A stretch of 64,000 bases of DNA from Juglans regia. Taxonomy: Eukaryota; Streptophyta; Magnoliopsida; Fagales; Juglandaceae. The notes beneath the pieces are model-generated. The model was not told the DNA's origin. It did no database searches and worked only from the letters and a program-made list of their open reading frames with translations. The position numbers and the translations under genes were made by a program. The DNA lies in assembly GCF_001411555.2 (NCBI RefSeq), contig NC_049903.1:23217098-23281097 (forward strand). The letters run 5' to 3'. This document shows positions 22,443-34,062 of this stretch, in pieces. Within the stretch, counting starts at the first letter, position 1. The number at the start of each line of letters is the position of its first letter.

Positions 22443-25040
22443 GGCCTACCTTTTGATGACCTCTCTTCTATGCATTCCTATAATGCTTGTGCAACGGCAA
22501 AACACCATCGCATGCCAGCACCCACTAGGAAAACCAAGTCTGTTGCACCCTTTCATCTTGTTTTTAGTGACTTATGGGACCCATTACCTCATGTCTGTGA
22601 GGATGGATTTCTGTTTTATATTTCATTTGTAAATGATTATTCCAAATTTACATGGATTTTTTCCCTAAAACTAAATCCCAGGCTTTGTCTACCTCTATCA
22701 AATTTAAAGCTTATGTTGAATTGCAATTCAATACTAAAATTAAACAACTCCAAATAGATTAGGGAGCGGAGTTCTAGCCCTTCACTGAACTCCTTTCCAC
22801 CTCTAGAATTATACACTGAATCACATGTCCTCATACACATACACAAAACGGTATAGTAGAGCGAAAACATAGGCACATTGTGGACTCTGGACTCGCCTTA
22901 CTTGCACATGCCTCCATCACTTTAACCTTTTGGCCATATGCTTTCCAACATGTTGTACGATTAATTAACATGTTTCCTTTGTCTTCACTAAATTACTCGT
23001 CCCCATTCTTCAACCTTCATAAAAATGAACTTGACTTCAAATCCATTTGTCTTTGGATCGGCCTGCTGGCCACTCACATGACCCTATAATCACCACAAGT
23101 TTGATTATAGGGCCGCCCTTCAATGCATCTACTTCGGTATTAGCCCAGCCCATCAAGGATCCATATGATATCACATCACCTCCAAATGCATCTACATTTC
23201 TAAAGATATCAAACATGATGAAGCCACTTATTTACACAAACTACCAAACCTCACTCTAAGCCCACGTCTGAGCCCAAGACAGTTTCTCTTCCAATTTTTA
23301 ACTCTGTTCCAGCCTATACACATCAAGCCCAGTCCATCCTTGGCCCAATCCCAGCCCCTTCTTCTTTCTCACGCCCTCCTACTCAGTCGCAGATACCTAT
23401 TGTCGCACAACCATCACGATCAATGGTAACTCGCTCACAAACTGATTCTTCCCGCCCTCATCTGTTCACCAATGGCACCATACGGTGGCCACCTCCACAG
23501 GCACATTTCTCCCTTCCTTTGCATATTCCAGAACACCATCTTGCTTCTTTGTTGCGCAGAAATTCCTAGAGTGGAGAGAAGCCATGTCCAAGGAGTTCAA
23601 TGCACTCCTAGCCAATGACACTTGGACTTTTGTTCTTGCATCTGAAGCTCCTAATATTGTGTCATGTAAGTGGGTATTTTGAACAAAGAAGCTTGTCGAT
23701 GGAACCATTGAATGACGGAAAGTTCGTTTGGTGGCAAAGGGTTTTCTTCAACAATCGAGCCTTGACTACGATCAAACATTCAGTCTCATTGTGAAAGCCA
23801 CCACTATTCGACTTGTTCTAGCTCTTGTCATGACCAAAGGTTAGCCTGTTCAACAGTATGACGTGCAAAATGCATTCCTACACGGCCATCTATTTGAGAC
23901 AGTCTTCATGGCACAACCATCAGGCTTTGCTCATCCTCAGTACCCTATGCATGTCTGCAAGCTTCGCAAGGCCATTTATGGTTTGAAACAATCACCAAGG
24001 GCTTGGTACTCTCGCCTAAGTCAAAAGCTTATTGACCTTGGTTTTCATATTTCATCTGTATATTCCTATTTATTTGTTCGAATTCATGGTGCTTCTGCTC
24101 TCTATGTGTTGGTCTATGTAGATAACTTGCTTGTTATAAGATCAAGAATGGCTTGTATTACTGATCTGCTTCATGCTTTACGCTCAGATTTTTCCATCAC
24201 AGATCTCTGTCAGCTCCACTTCTTCTTAGGTATTGAAGCAACCTTTACTAATGATGGTCTTATTCTCACCCAAAAGAAGTATATTGCTGATTTACTTCAA
24301 AAGACCAACATGGCTTTAGCCAAACCTGTCAAAGCACCCATGACAACCTCGAAAAAACTCAATCTTCACTGTGGAAGCATGTTTGAAGATCCATCTATTT
24401 ACTGAAGTACTATTGGATCCCTTCAATACCTCTCACTTACAAGACCAGATTTGCAATAAGCAAAGTTTGCCAGTACATGCATTCTCTGAGGGTCCCTCAT
24501 TGGCAAGCTGTAAAAAGGATACTAAAGGATATTAAGATATCTCAAGCACGCCTCACACCTCGGTCTACACTTCTCCATATCTCCATCAATGAACATCACT
24601 GCATTCTCGGATGCAGATTGGGTTGGCTACCCAGATGATAGGAAATCAACTAGTGCTTATTGCCTTTTCTTTGGTTCAAATTTAATCTTTCGGTCATCCA
24701 CTGAAGCAGAGTTCAAGTTAGTAGCTAATGCTACTGCAAAACTTATATAGGTTCAACACCTATGTAGAGACCTTGGGATTAATCTTACTACTACACCGAT
24801 CCAGTATTGTGACAACTTGGGGGGCTACATACTTGTCTTCTAACCTCATTTTCCAAGCAAGAACCAAGCATGTGGAAATAGACTTCCATTTTGTGCGTAA
24901 TAGGGTCCTTAATAAATAACTATATGTGGCCTTTATTTTAGGAAAAGATCAACTGGTAGATGCACTAACCAAGCCTTTGTCAGCTACAAGGTTTCAAACA
25001 CTCTGTTCTAGAATGCGCTTACGTGCACTACTGCTTGACT
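22443..25040 (+). pseudogene. Copia1 integrase, RT and RNase H (broken)
   Basis: Integrase: MHSYNACATAKHHRMP zinc-finger end, HLVFSDLWDPLP core, NGIVERKHRHIV near 22855, then SGLALLAHASITLTFWPYAF. RT: MSKEFNALLANDTWTFV (23584), DVQNAFLHGHLFETVFMAQP, LRKAIYGLKQSPRAWY and ALYVLVYVDNLLVI near 24100. The RT active site reads YVDN rather than YVDD, so it is catalytically dead. RNase [20 protein letters not shown] (24608), SSTEAEFK, then [22 protein letters not shown] (24830-24900). Many stops and shifts throughout. Confidence 0.85.
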
Positions 25041-25050
25041 TGAGGGGGCC

Positions 25051-25174
25051 TGTTCAAGCATTACACATCACATGCAAGCCATGAAAATGATGATGCACAA
25101 CCATCAACTAATACAGACTCTACTCAAGCATTTCATGCCACTCATGCAAACCATGCAGCACAAGGTGTACAACC
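25051..25174 (+). repeat. Copia1 3' LTR, first part
   Basis: Begins tgttcaagcattacac right after the purine tract and stops at ggtgtacaacc where Copia2 is inserted. The last five bases are the left copy of the caacc duplication. Confidence 0.85.
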
Positions 25175-25453
25175 TATAGAGAAACAGGTATTGCAGTGAT
25201 TTTCAATGAATAGATTTCCCCACACTTTTCATTGATAGAAGATCTACAATATATACAAAGTGATTGAGAAGCTAAATTAGGAAATATGTAATTGTAAGGC
25301 TAGAATCAAGCTATTATTACAATGTACAGCTAAGGAAATTTAAAAAATGAAATCATCTCTTAATACATAATTGATGACAGAATATTGGACATGATTTTAG
25401 GCTAGACATGCTCTGTTTTGGTTTGCATGGAATCCACGCATGCTTCCCTTATA
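25175..25453 (-). repeat. Copia2 3' LTR
   Basis: 279 bp, plus-strand tatagagaaacag to cttcccttata. The pol frame runs into it and stops at 25402. Confidence 0.9.
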
Positions 25454-28356
25454 CGCCCCCGCAAGATTGTGCTTCCATCGGCAAGACCAATCTTGTTACG
25501 TAATAATTCCGTGCGCTGTTTTGACAATGGCTTTGTTAACAGATCAGCCAATTGATCTTGAGTATGAACATGTTTAACTTGGAGACTTCCTTTTTGCACT
25601 AAGTCACGCACAAAGTGAAGATCAATTTGAATATGTTTCATGCGCGAGTGATTGACTAGGTTAAAGCTGAGATGGGTGGCTCCAAGATTATCACATAGCA
25701 GCTGGGGAGATTCATTGACTGGAAATGCTAGTTCCTTGAAAAGAGTGGACAGCCACATTGTCTCGGAAGCCGCATTAGCTAGTGCCCGGTATTCAGCCTC
25801 TGTTGTGGATCGTGCCATAGCTCTTTGTTTCTTTGAGCTCCAAGAAATAGGATTAGAGCCTAAAAAACTAATATATGCGGAGGTGGACGTGCGGTCATCC
25901 ACATTTCCAGCCCAATCGGCATCGGAGTATGTCCTTAATACAGGAGTTCCAACTTTGTGAATTTGAATACCATAAAAAATGGTTTGTTTTAAGTAGCAAA
26001 GAAGTCTCTTGGTTGCTGTCCAGTGATTTGTAGTCAGCTTGTGCATAAATTGAGAAAGTTTGTTGACTGCAAATGAGATGTCTGGACGTGTCAAGGAGAG
26101 GTATTGAAGGCTGCCAATAATTCGACGAAACTCTGAGCTATCCATAGCAGCGGTACCATCGACCAATTGAAGGGATTGAGTTGTAGAGATAGGTGTTGAG
26201 ACATCCTTTGCACCACTCATACTGGTATTGGCTAAAAGCTCACGAACATATTTATGTTGTGAGAGAAATAACCCAACCCGAGTAGGAATTACTTCAATCC
26301 CCAAGAAAAAATGAAGAGAACCCATATCCTTGAGAGAAAACATATCACCCAGCTGTTTAATAATGTTGGCCACAAGGATTGAATTATTTCCGGTAATAAC
26401 AAGATCATCAACATAAACTAGGAAATAACAAATATTTGAGCCTTGGTTGTAAATGAAGAGAGTGGAGTCAGCTTTGGAATTGTGAAAACCCAGCTGAAGA
26501 ATGGCACTTTTTAGTGCTGTGTACCAGGCCCGTGGGGCTTGTTTAAGTCCATAAATTGCCTTTTTCAACCTGCAAACATGGTGAGGTTTGGACAAATCAT
26601 TGAACCCTAGGGGTTGGGCCATAAAAATAGTTTCAGTTAAGTCACCATTTAGAAAGGCATTGTTAACATCCATTTGTCTCAAATCCCATCCATTCATGAC
26701 TGCAATAGATAACACAGCTCTAATAGTTGCTAGTTTAACTATAGGGCTAAAGGTTTCTCTGTAATCAACACCAGGACGTTGATTATAACCCTTAGCAATG
26801 AGACGAGCCTTGAATCTGTCCACTGACCCATCAGCTTTCCTTTTTACTCGGAAGACCCACTTACAGCCCACGGGTTTACAGTTCAAAGGTGGTAAAACAA
26901 GATCCCAAGTCCCATGTTTCATTAGAGCAGTGAGTTCATTTGACATGGCCTCACGCCCGTGAGGTTGAGAAATGACTTGGATCACACTCGTTGGTTCTAT
27001 GGTCTGGGGAAGAGGATATTTGGACATTGTATGGATCTGTTTGGGTTTGAAAATTTGGTTCATTAATCTTGTGGTCATGGTATGAGTGCGTTGGGGAGGA
27101 TTATTGGGTTGAGGAGGGTCTGTGACATTCGAGTTTGAGAAATGAGGATTTGGACCTAGAATGGAGTCCACGCATGCTTCAGCAGATTGTGGCGGCAGAT
27201 TTATTGGAGATACAGTCCTATTGTCATCTAAGGGAGGATTCAGATGAGTGGTAGTGTGATGTAGGTTTTGCAAGGAATTATGAAATGAAGAACTAGAGGA
27301 TCCGAAATTACCTGATGGCAGGTGGACCTTCCGGAAGTGACGAGGATGATGGTGCGCTGGACACCATTGATGGAGTGACTTCAATTTGCTGGGCACCGAA
27401 AAGAAGAGGTAGAGATTTGTGATGTTCTGGATGTTTTTGGGTTGACACGGAAGACGCGGGTTGATAGAAGGTGGAGTGTTGTTGATTTTTATCAAACAGC
27501 ACGTGTCGTGAGAAAAAAAAAATTTTGTTTGAGGTTCAAAACACTTGTATGCGTTTTGGGTTGATGAATTGCCGAGAAAAAGACAGGCTTTTGATTTGGG
27601 CTGCATTTTATTTGAGTTATAGGCCCGTGTGAGAGGATAGCAAATACAACCAAATTTCTTTAATTTCAAATAATTTGGTGTTTGACCAAAAAGAACTTCA
27701 AAAGGTGATTTTTCTTGAAGGAGGGGCGTGGGTTGTCTATTTATGAGGTAACAAGCTGTTTGAAAGGCATAAGGCCAATAAGAAAAATCAAGATTTACAT
27801 CATGAAGAAGTGTAAGGCTCGTTTCAACGAGATGACGGTGACGAAGTTCAGAGACACCATTTTGTTGTGGGGTGTGGGGAGCAGTGGTGTAGTGAGTTAT
27901 GCCATGAAGCGAGAGATATGATTTTAAAGCGATAAACTCACCACCATTGCCGGAGTATAATATTTTGATTGAGTTTTGAAAACGGGTTTCAAAAAATTTT
28001 TTGAAGAGCGGAAAAATATTAGAAACACCGGATTTAGTGGCCATTGGATAAAACCATATATATTTTGTATAATGATCAACAAAAATAAGGTAATATCTTG
28101 ATCCATCAATTCCAGTATAATTAGCGAGACCCCATACATCGGTGTAGATAAGTTCAAGTGGCTCATGACTTTGGAGACTATTGACACGGAAAGGTTGTTG
28201 ATGGGCTTTATTAATAGAACATGAAGGACATAGTGAAGACAAATTTTTATTGGATGAAATAGGAAGAGAAAAATTCTTAACAAGATGGTTGACAATTTTA
28301 AGAGAAGGATGCCCAAGACGCTTTTGCCATCCATCAATAGAAGTCCGTTCATGCAC
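25402..28356 (-). pseudogene. Copia2 pol: integrase, RT, RNase H (984-residue open frame)
   Basis: Integrase: WQKRLGHPSLKIV with H...C-x2-C (LCPSCSINKAHQQPF) zinc site, YTDVWG (first Asp), YSGNGGEF where the second catalytic Asp of the usual S/TDNGGEF is Gly, and PQQNGVSELRHRH with the Glu kept. RT: HGTWDLVLPP, GCKWVFRVKRKADGSV, QMDVNNAFLNGDL, LKKAIYGLKQAPRAWY and YFLVYVDDLVITG (intact YVDD). RNase H: TYSDADWAGNVDDRTSTSAY, ARSTTEAEYRALANA, HIQIDLHFVRD, then DLLTKPLS. The frame ends inside the 3' LTR. It lacks its upstream gag-protease junction (shift between 28356 and 28498), and the integrase substitution should abolish integration. Confidence 0.92.
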
Positions 28357-28497
28357 ATTAGCAAATTTTTTTTACGGCACCATTGATTCCTAGAAGGTGT
28401 AGATGCCATTGTTACATGCTCCTTTTAGTAGAATCACCCCCGTGATCTTGTCCTTCACAAGAAAATAAAAAGGGTGAAATTCAACAAAAGCATTATT

Positions 28498-29700
28498 TTA
28501 TTTGGTGAGATGATGAACATAAATTAAATTTTTGCAAAGATTAGGAACACAAAGGGTATCACGCAATGTAAAAGTTCGGTGAGGAGAGTGCAAGGCCAAA
28601 GAACCAATGTGTAAGACTGCCAAATCTAAACCATCACCGAGAATGATGACTTCGTCAGTTCCATCATATTCGGAATGAAGAGATAAATTAGAGAGATCAC
28701 CCGTGATATTATGAGAAGCGGCCGAATCAAGCAACCAATTTTTATCCTTTCCATTAGAAGTTGTGGCACAATTTATGGAAGCATTCTGTGAATTAAATTG
28801 AGGACAAGACTTGGCAATATGGCCGAACTGATCACAGAGTTGGCATTTGGGCTGGTAGCGCCGATTGGAATTATTGGGCCTTCCAGAGTTGTTGTTGGAG
28901 CGACGTCCATCATGCTGGGCTCCATTAGAATTATCACCTGGGCTGGATCCTCGAGGCCCACGAGGAGGATCATTTTTCTTGAAGGACCACGATGGACTCC
29001 CCCCTTGCGCAGACGTCTTCATCTTCATGAAGTTTGCGGAAGCAACTAAGTGCTGCGTTGCAGCTTCCAAGTGTCTCAGATACGCTTCATGTCCAACCAG
29101 AAGATCGTGCAACTCTTCAAAGGCCAGTGATGATTCTCGTGCTCAGATAGGCGCTGCGATCTCCCGAAAATCTGGACCTAAACCATTTAATACATAAAGG
29201 GTTAGGTCATCATCCGAAATTGGATGATCAATAATGGCTATTTCATCAGCCAAGGCCTTCACAGCATGGAGATATTCCGTGATGGACCGATTTCCACGCT
29301 GGATTAAGGTGAGTTCCTCCTTTAACTGCATAGCACGAGTTCGTGATCGGCTAGCATATAAATTATTGAGCTTTTTCCAAGCTTCATGGGAGGTCTTTGC
29401 CGTAGCAATGAGTGGGGTGATCGACGAAGATGTAGAGGCTAAAAGAGCACTCAGGATAAGCTTATCTTGTCGGATCCAGTGGGTCTTGCGCAGCTCATTA
29501 GCGGCGGTACTAGCTGAAGTGGGGCACCGAAGGATGCCTGGAGTGCTTCAAATTGAGCACGCCATTGAGGAAAGGTGGAGGGAGTTAACTTTTCATTGAT
29601 TTGGGCAGTGATGTCGAGGGCAATGAGTGGTTTTTCTGCGGCAGAAGGAGGTTGGGTGTTGAGATTGAAGTTTGGGTTTTGATCAGAGGAGGAAGACATG
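28498..29700 (-). pseudogene. Copia2 gag and protease (three broken frames)
   Basis: Starts at the ATG complementary to 29698-29700 (MSSSSDQNPNFNLNTQ). Frames 29700-29451, 29331-29143 and 29112-28498 together give gag: FPQWRAQFEALQASF, LKEELTLIQRGNRSITEYLH, then an Arg/Gly/Asn-rich stretch and the zinc knuckle CQLCDQFGHIAKSC (about 28850-28810). Protease follows as WLLDSAASHNITGD, with the active Asp present and Ala in place of the usual Gly. Stops between the frames include one near 29450 and one near 29140. Confidence 0.85.
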
Positions 29701-29734
29701 GTGGTAACTCGGATCGGTGACTCGTTAGATATTG

Positions 29735-29748
29735 GCTCTTCTGATACC
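29735..29748 (-). other. Copia2 primer-binding site
   Basis: Minus-strand TGGTATCAGAAGAG directly follows the LTR end CTCTATA; it matches the 3' end of initiator methionine tRNA in its first ten bases, as in most plant Copia elements. Confidence 0.8.
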
Positions 29749-30038
29749 ATATAGAGAAACAGGTATTGCAATGATTTTCAATGAATAGATTTTCCCACAC
29801 TTTTCATTGATAGAAGATATACAATATATACAAAGTGATTGAGAAACTAAATTAGGAAATATGTAACAGTAAGGCACAGTAAGGCTAGAATCAAGTTACT
29901 GTTACAACGTACAGCTAAGAAAATTTAAAAAATGAAATCATCTCTTAATACATAATTGATGACAGAATATTGGACATGATTTTAGGCTAGACATGCTCTG
30001 TTTTGGTTTGAATGGAATCCACACATGCTTCCCTTATA
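29749..30038 (-). repeat. Copia2 5' LTR
   Basis: 290 bp, collinear with 25175-25453; an extra aaggcacagt-type 10-bp duplication near 29873 explains the length difference. Confidence 0.9.
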
Positions 30039-30043
30039 CAACC

Positions 30044-30289
30044 ATCGTTCAATACAGATTCTGCTCAAGCCATGCAGCAGCCTCAACAACATCTTCTAGA
30101 AGATATTCATCCTCTAGAATACTCTCAACAAATCATCTGTTATAGCAACATGTCTTTCGTTTTATTAGTTGTATTTTTCTGTTATAAGGAATATTCATTT
30201 TCTACACATTTGTACGTGTGTATATATTCAGAGGCTCTACCTCATTGTAAAGTAGTGTGAAATATACAAGAAATTCTTTTATCCTAATA
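30044..30289 (+). repeat. Copia1 3' LTR, second part
   Basis: Continues the LTR after Copia2 (atcgttcaatacagattctg ...) to tttatcctaata, matching 15025-15265 of the 5' LTR. The terminal ca has become ta. Confidence 0.85.
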
Positions 30290-30503
30290 GAGAGCCAGAC
30301 CAATCCTTGACACGATAAGCATGCAATTGTAGATAAGATTTTGAACAGGTCTTTCTATTCACAAGCTAGTGTGAGAATACACTATCTGTGTCATTGATGT
30401 AGCATGATTTCATTTGCAAAATTTCAATTTATATATTTTTTTAAAAATTAAATCTTGCCACAACAGTAATATGGAATGTGTCATGTGTGTCCTATACAAC
30501 AGC
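30290..30503. other. Unassigned spacer after Copia1
   Basis: Begins with the gagag flank of Copia1. No frame or repeat recognised; it may be the end of the minus-strand Copia5 relic. Confidence 0.3.
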
Positions 30504-30648
30504 TTATAAATAAACTTTTTGTTTTAAACAGTGATGACCATTGTTCAGTAAGTCCTTAGCATAACTCAACCCACGTTGTGCCACTGTCAAGTGCTTATCA
30601 ATCGGTGAGTGCATGAAATGGCAAAGTCGATTAATTGAGAATGCACTC
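30504..30648 (-). pseudogene. Copia5 relic, RNase H side
   Basis: Minus strand reads FSINRLCHFMHSPIDKHLTVAQRGL, the Copia block that follows the TLTRPD motif between RT and RNase H. It is the continuation of the RT piece at 34063-34355; Copia3 separates them. Confidence 0.75.
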
Positions 30649-30975
30649 CATTGAACTATGTTCATCAACATCACAAGACAAGACTCGATCTCCAAGTCTA
30701 TCTTTACAACCTCTTGATTTGAAAGAATAGAGTTTAAACCCAAGTCCACATCTCCCTCCAAAACAAGATAAAGATAAAGATTGCACTGAAAATAAAGTCC
30801 AACAACAATGGAGTCCTAGTCCACACTAGATGAAGCTTAGTAATGATTAGAGTCCTTAATGGTATCTATGTAAAATCTATAGTTATCATATTGTACGTAA
30901 ATGATTTATAAATACAACACAAGCACACATGAATTTGCATGGTGCATTTTATCAAAATTGTTGGAACTTGTCTCT
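30649..30975 (+). repeat. Copia3 5' LTR
   Basis: About 327 bp; collinear with the 3' LTR (shared agataaagataaagattgca and gagtccttaatggtatctat). First base is c where the 3' LTR has t. Confidence 0.78.
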
Positions 30976-33734
30976 TTGGATGGTCTTATGGCCATTTGTT
31001 GACCCATGAGACAAGACTAGAGCAGCACGCGCCCACCCCTGATTAAGGCCTTACCACTGCCAATTTTGCTACTCGCACCTCCAACACTAAAGGTCGTGCC
31101 TCCTGAAACAACAATGCATTCCGCTCAAGATACAATGGTCATGGCAAAGGTCATGGCCGTTGAAGAGGGTGTTCAGGTATCACATCAAACCCCTTAACCA
31201 ACTCGTCCCGACCCTCCTATCAGATATGTCTCAAGCCTGGACACTCTGCCTCCACATGTTGGCATAGGTTTGATTAGAACTTTTAACTAGAACCTACAAC
31301 TCAAACCCAAGCCTATGCCTTCACTAGCTTCATCTCTCAACAACCTTATCCCAAATGGTACCCAAATACAGATGCCAACCATATTACCTCTGACCTTAGC
31401 CACCTCAACCTACATGTCGAGGACTACACTAGACAAGATCAAGTGTGCATCAGTAATGGACAAGGTCTGATCATTCACCATATTGACTCAGTTATTCTAT
31501 GTTCATCTTCCAAGTCATTTTTTCTAAAGAATGTTCTTCATGCTCCATATATTAAAAAGAACTTATTCTCTTATTGCCAATTTGCAAAGGACAATAATGT
31601 TTTCTTTGAATTTCACTTCTCGTTATTTTGTGTAAAGGATCTATCCTCAGGCATCACCCTTCTTAGTGGCAAGAGTAGCAATGGCCTCTACCCTCTCTAT
31701 CTCCTCTGTAATCATGTCTCTTCTTCTATTGTGCACTTTGGTGAAAGAACCACTCTTGATCAATGGCATTCAAGACTTGGTCACCCATCTCTACTTATTG
31801 TCCATGAAGTTGTGTCTAGGAACAATTTAGCTTTGTTAAACAATAAAGTGTCATATGTAGTATGTCATGCTTGCCAACCTGGCAAGAGCCATCGTCTCCC
31901 CTTTCATTTATCAAAGTTTGTGTCGAAAGGTCCTTTGGCTTTTTTATCCTTAGATGTATGGCGTCTTGCCCGTCACTTATCTATCAATGGAAACCGTTGT
32001 TATGTATGTTTTAAAGATGATTTTTTCCAAATATGTGTAGTTGTTTCCTGCTTCCTCTAAATATGATTTTTATAATGTCATTGTCAAATTCCAATCTCAA
32101 GTTGAACGTCTCTTTGATCGTAAAATCAAGAGCATTCAATCTGATAGGGGTGGGAAGTACCGCAAGTTACACACTCTTTTCTCCTTCTTAGGGATTTCTT
32201 ATCGAGTGACTTGCCTTGTACACACACACAAAATGGATTATTTGAACAAAAACATTATCATTTGGTTGATACTGGTCTCACTCTTCTTGCTTTGGCCTAC
32301 ATTCCACTATAATATTGGGATGAAGCCTATATCCTTGCCTCTTATTTGATCAACGGCCTTCCATCCCCAGTCACAAAAACTAAGTCCCCATTTGAGTTAG
32401 TTTATAATTGCATGCCAGACTATAACTTTCTCAAAGTATATGGTTGTTCATGTTGCTACACTTGAGGACTTTCAATACTCACAAGTTTGATTTCAGGTCC
32501 AAGCTTTGTGTCTCCATTGCCTATAGTTAGCATCACATCGGCTATGGCTGCTTAGATCCCACTACTGGTTGGGTTTACATTGCTCGTAATGTTATATTTG
32601 ATGATTCTTGTTTTTATTTACTCACACTTCTTCTCATGTTCCACAAGTCTCATCCCCTAATGCAATGCTTCATGCAAATATACAACTTCAGCAACACTGT
32701 TCACTTGCCCTATTATTTTCTCAGTCCACCATGTTTTAACCATCCAGTCCTCCTCACCCATCCCTACGTGGTCCAACTTCACCAGTGCACGCTAATTATA
32801 GTCCAGTGGTAGCTCCTAAACCTCGACACCCAATGCAAACTTGATCCCCGTAACCACATCTTCAAGCCTAAGCCTCTCCTTATTGATATGATCGCATTCC
32901 CTAATGCCCATATAGCTCATAGCACGCCCTTAACCATGAGCAGCCATCCTTTTCAACGGTTGTTAAGTATCTTGAATGGCACCAAGTTATGAATGAAGAG
33001 TTCATGGCTCTTATGCATAATTGTACTTGGACTCTTGTTCCATCCAAGCCCAACATGAATCTTATTGGTAGTAAATGGATCTTTGGTATTAAACGTCATG
33101 CCAATGGGTCCATTGAACTATACAAAGCCCGTCTTGTGGCCCAGAGCTTTCACCAACAACATGGCATCGACTTTGATGAAACATTTAGCTTGATTGTCAA
33201 ACCTATTACTATGAGTAGTTTTTTTCTCTAGCATTTTCATTTAATTGGAGCATTTGGAAATTTGACGTGAAAAATTCTTTTTTGCGTGGACTTAATTATG
33301 AAGACATTCTTATGACTCAACCTACTGCCTTTGCTCATCCTTCATATCTAGAGCTCGAAAAAATAGAAAACAGTTTCGTGATCCAGCATAAAGGCCAAGT
33401 ACGAGGCCATTACTCATACTACTGTCGAGCTCAACTAGATATGTTCCTTGGTGAGTTTAATATTTCGCTGCCAATGCCAACGGTTCTATGGTGTGATAAC
33501 ATTGTTGCTACATACTTAACTTCAAATCTAGTTTTCACGCTAGGATAGAACCATCGAGATTGACTTTCACTAATTTGTATGTGAACAAGTGCAATCCCGA
33601 ACTCTTGAGGTTAGGTTCATATCTTCAAAAGAACAACGTGCAGATACATTCACCAAGCCACTGCCAACTACGCATTTTAATTTGTTAAGAGGCAATCTCA
33701 ATGTCCAGGAACTCCCCTTGAGATTGAGGGGGCG
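30976..33734 (+). pseudogene. Copia3 gag-pol remains
   Basis: Gag: GHLLTHETRLEQH near 30990, then NAFRSRYNGHGKGHGR and the knuckle QICLKPGHSASTCWHRF at about 31215-31275. Protease/pre-integrase: 31443-32060 (NGQGLIIHHIDS, NVLHAPYIKKNLFS, LYPLYLLCNH, LDQWHSRLGHPSLLIVHEV, CHACQPGKSHRLPFH). Integrase core: IKSIQSDRGGKY (Asp present). RT start: 32989-33231 (MNEEFMALMHNCTWTLVP, NLIGSKWIFGIKR). From 33350 RT jumps to RNase H (LPMPTVLWCDNI, ATYLTSNLVF), so the catalytic RT core is deleted. Confidence 0.8.
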
Positions 33735-34062
33735 TATTTGACATTGTTCCTCAACAGCACAAGACAAGATTCCAACTCCAAGTCTATCTCTACAACTTCT
33801 TGATATACAGTAAAAAATTTTAAATCCAAGTCCACGTCTCCCTCCAAACTAAGATAAAGATAAAGATTGCAATGAACATAAAAGTCTAATGGCAATGGAG
33901 TCCTAGTCCAACACCAGATGAAGTTTAGTAATGATTAGAGTCCTTAATGGTATCTATATAAAATCTATAGTATCATATTGTATGTAAATGGTTTATAAAT
34001 ACAACACAAGCACACTTGATTTTTGCATGGTGCATTTTATCAAAACAGTGGATACTTTGATA
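33735..34062 (+). repeat. Copia3 3' LTR
   Basis: 328 bp, tatttgacattg to atactttgata; better preserved at both ends than the 5' copy. Confidence 0.8.

Larger units (their letters stand above)
25175..30038 (-). mobile_element. Copia2: nearly complete Copia with TA...TA LTR ends
   Basis: 4,864 bp with two LTRs of 279 and 290 bp, a perfect duplication caacc (25170-25174 / 30039-30043), PBS TGGTATCAGAAGAG at 29735-29748 and purine tract GCGGGGGCG at 25454-25462 (minus strand). LTRs differ at about 15 positions plus one 10-bp indel (about 95% by eye). LTR ends are TATAAGGG...CTCTATA, not TG...CA. The insertion site is known exactly from the intact 5' LTR of Copia1. It is the youngest large element here, with one 984-residue pol frame still open. 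Confidence 0.93.
14896..30289 (+). mobile_element. Copia1: old Ty1/copia element opened by three insertions
   Basis: 5' LTR 14896-15265 (TG...CA), PBS tggtattagagc at 15266, gag, protease, integrase, RT, RNase H, a purine tract tgagggggcc at 25041-25050 and a 3' LTR split into 25051-25174 and 30044-30289. Target duplication is cagag/gagag (4 of 5). It was later invaded by solo LTR A at 16382, Copia4 at 20459 and Copia2 at 25175. Removing the inserts, the pieces total about 4.9 kb, normal for a plant Copia. All coding regions carry many stops, so it is the oldest element of the nest. Confidence 0.88.
30649..34062 (+). mobile_element. Copia3: internally deleted Copia with TA...TA LTR ends
   Basis: LTRs 30649-30975 and 33735-34062, a perfect duplication cactc (30644-30648 / 34063-34067), and a purine tract gattgagggggcg before the 3' LTR. 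The 3' LTR runs TATTTGAC...TTTGATA, again TA...TA. Taking the element out restores the Copia5 reading TLTWHMSAFSINR across the site. Internally, the 5' LTR joins directly to mid-gag, so PBS and gag start are deleted, and RT is joined to RNase H with most of RT missing. Confidence 0.85.

Noticed and set aside
28798..29599. Plus-strand frames antisense to Copia2 gag
   Set aside because: Mirror frames of a repetitive Gly/Arg/Asn-rich gag; the minus strand has the gag knuckle and protease.
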